Below are positions 6,680 through 7,218 of a stretch of DNA of 7,218 nt, piece by piece. A program made the position numbers and the translations under genes. Each line of letters starts with the position of its first letter. The first letter of the stretch is position 1. Origin of the DNA: Thermaceae bacterium (GTDB lineage: Bacteria > Deinococcota > Deinococci > Deinococcales > Marinithermaceae); assembly GCA_027023345.1 (NCBI GenBank), contig JALVVO010000237.1, positions 1-7,218 on the forward strand, given 5' to 3'. Below the pieces are notes generated by a model. It ran no database searches. It saw only the letters and a list, made by a program, of their open reading frames with translations, and had not been told where the DNA came from.

Positions 6680-6685
6680 TAGCAT
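6657..6685 (+). promoter_or_regulatory. Predicted near-leaderless promoter of the second glycosyltransferase
   Basis: TGATAGCAT at 6677-6685 is an extended -10 element (hexamer TAGCAT at 6680-6685, four of six consensus bases). Its TGA is also the stop codon of the preceding gene. It lies 9 nt before ATG 6695, the same spacing as at mfd. A weak -35 candidate, TTATCC, lies at 6657-6662 with a 17-bp spacer. The predicted transcript would have almost no leader, which agrees with the absence of a Shine-Dalgarno sequence in TTTACTCGG before the ATG. Confidence 0.5.
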
Positions 6686-6694
6686 TTTACTCGG

Positions 6695-7218
6695 ATGCGT
6701 CTTTTCCGCATCGGGCTCTTCACCGACGTCTACTTCCCCAGCAAGAACGGGGTCTCGACCAGCGTTTACCTGCTCTGGCGCGAGCTCAGGAAGATGGGCC
6801 ACGAGGCCTGGATCGTCGCCCCCAAGTGGCCGGGCACCGAGTCCGAGGAGGGGGTCGTCCGGGTACGGAGCGTTCCCTACCCCTTCTTCGAGGACTACCG
6901 GCTGGGCCTGCCCAGCGCCAGGAGCCTGCCCACGCGGTTCGAGGTCGTCCACTCCCACGTCCCCTTCACCCTGGGCCTCTGGGCCCTCTCGCTCGCCCAG
7001 CGGTGGCGGGTGCCCCACGTCTCCACCTTCCACACCCACTACGAGAAGTACGCCCACTACGTCCCCGGGCTCGCCTTCCTCGACCGCCACACCCACATCA
7101 TCCCCAGGCTGGCCCGGGCCTTTTACAACCGGGTGGAGCTGGTCATCACCCCCACCCACCCGGTCAAGGAACTCGTCGAGCGCTACCGGATCGAGCGCCC
7201 GGTGCGGGTGATCCCCAC
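6695..7218 (+). CDS. GT4-family glycosyltransferase, N-terminal part (3' end outside window)
   Basis: The 174 visible residues are the N-terminal Rossmann domain of a GT-B glycosyltransferase. IGLFTDVYFPSKNGVSTSVYLLWRELRKMGHEAWIVAP at about 6-43 is the typical acceptor-side opening with its glycine-rich loop. VVHSHVPFTLGLWAL (H86, H88) and STFHTHYEKYAHYVPG (H113, H115) are the conserved histidine segments of enzymes like 1,2-diacylglycerol 3-glucosyltransferase and phosphatidylinositol mannosyltransferase. ITPTHPVKELVERY precedes the interdomain linker. A membrane glycolipid acceptor is therefore plausible but not shown. The donor-binding half and E-x7-E motif lie beyond the window. Composition is GC-rich again, like mfd and the LpxB-like gene, and unlike the preceding glycosyltransferase 15 bp upstream. 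ATG 6695 is chosen because the conserved strand begins five residues later and a promoter element abuts it. Confidence 0.9.
   Translation, partial: MRLFRIGLFTDVYFPSKNGVSTSVYLLWRELRKMGHEAWIVAPKWPGTESEEGVVRVRSVPYPFFEDYRLGLPSARSLPTRFEVVHSHVPFTLGLWALSLAQRWRVPHVSTFHTHYEKYAHYVPGLAFLDRHTHIIPRLARAFYNRVELVITPTHPVKELVERYRIERPVRVIP

Noticed and set aside
6644..7159. 171-residue minus-strand open frame opposite the second glycosyltransferase
   Set aside because: It is antisense to conserved GT4 motifs, G/E/V-rich and without family resemblance. It is a GC-driven shadow.

Overview
The window looks like a chromosomal segment of a GC-rich, thermophile-type bacterium, most likely of the Thermaceae (Thermus, Meiothermus or Oceanithermus relatives). 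The evidence is very high GC at third codon positions in most genes, a compact Mfd of about 975 residues instead of the roughly 1150 of Escherichia coli, a DHH-CBS type tRNA nucleotidyltransferase, and TANNNT promoter elements placed almost on top of start codons, as in leaderless genes of the Deinococcus-Thermus phylum. The genus cannot be fixed from sequence reading alone.

Layout. Positions 1-3892 carry two minus-strand genes that read as one unit: mfd, the transcription-repair coupling factor (965-3892, GTG start), followed after about 10 bp by the N-terminal 318 residues of a DHH-DHHA1-CBS protein. That protein is probably the front half of a CCA- or A-adding tRNA nucleotidyltransferase and runs off the left edge. 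A 33-bp divergent gap separates mfd from a plus-strand gene (3926-5113) of the lipid-A-disaccharide-synthase-related family. Next comes an unusual stretch of about 490 bp without a convincing gene (5114-5605). It is lower in GC and holds two 34/35-bp direct repeats and several hairpins. A complete GT4 glycosyltransferase (about 5606-6679) has the same low-GC, relaxed-codon composition. The GC-rich style returns abruptly at about 6680-6695 with a second, unrelated GT4 glycosyltransferase that runs off the right edge.

How it fits together. The left half is housekeeping: clearing stalled RNA polymerase at DNA lesions, and tRNA 3'-end maturation. The right half is a cell-envelope cluster, with one LpxB-like enzyme and two GT-B fold sugar transferases that plausibly build glycolipid or surface polysaccharide. 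The middle glycosyltransferase and the DNA before it look like a 1.6-kb block of transferred DNA set between two resident genes.

The most interesting signals are: the sharp composition island; a shared extended -10 design (TGNTANNAT, then exactly 9 nt, then the start codon) in front of both mfd and the last glycosyltransferase; an overlapping divergent promoter pair that makes the LpxB-like start uncertain; and the repeat/hairpin-rich leader of the island. I found no convincing new defence or mobile system, no cas genes, no transposase and no RNA gene.
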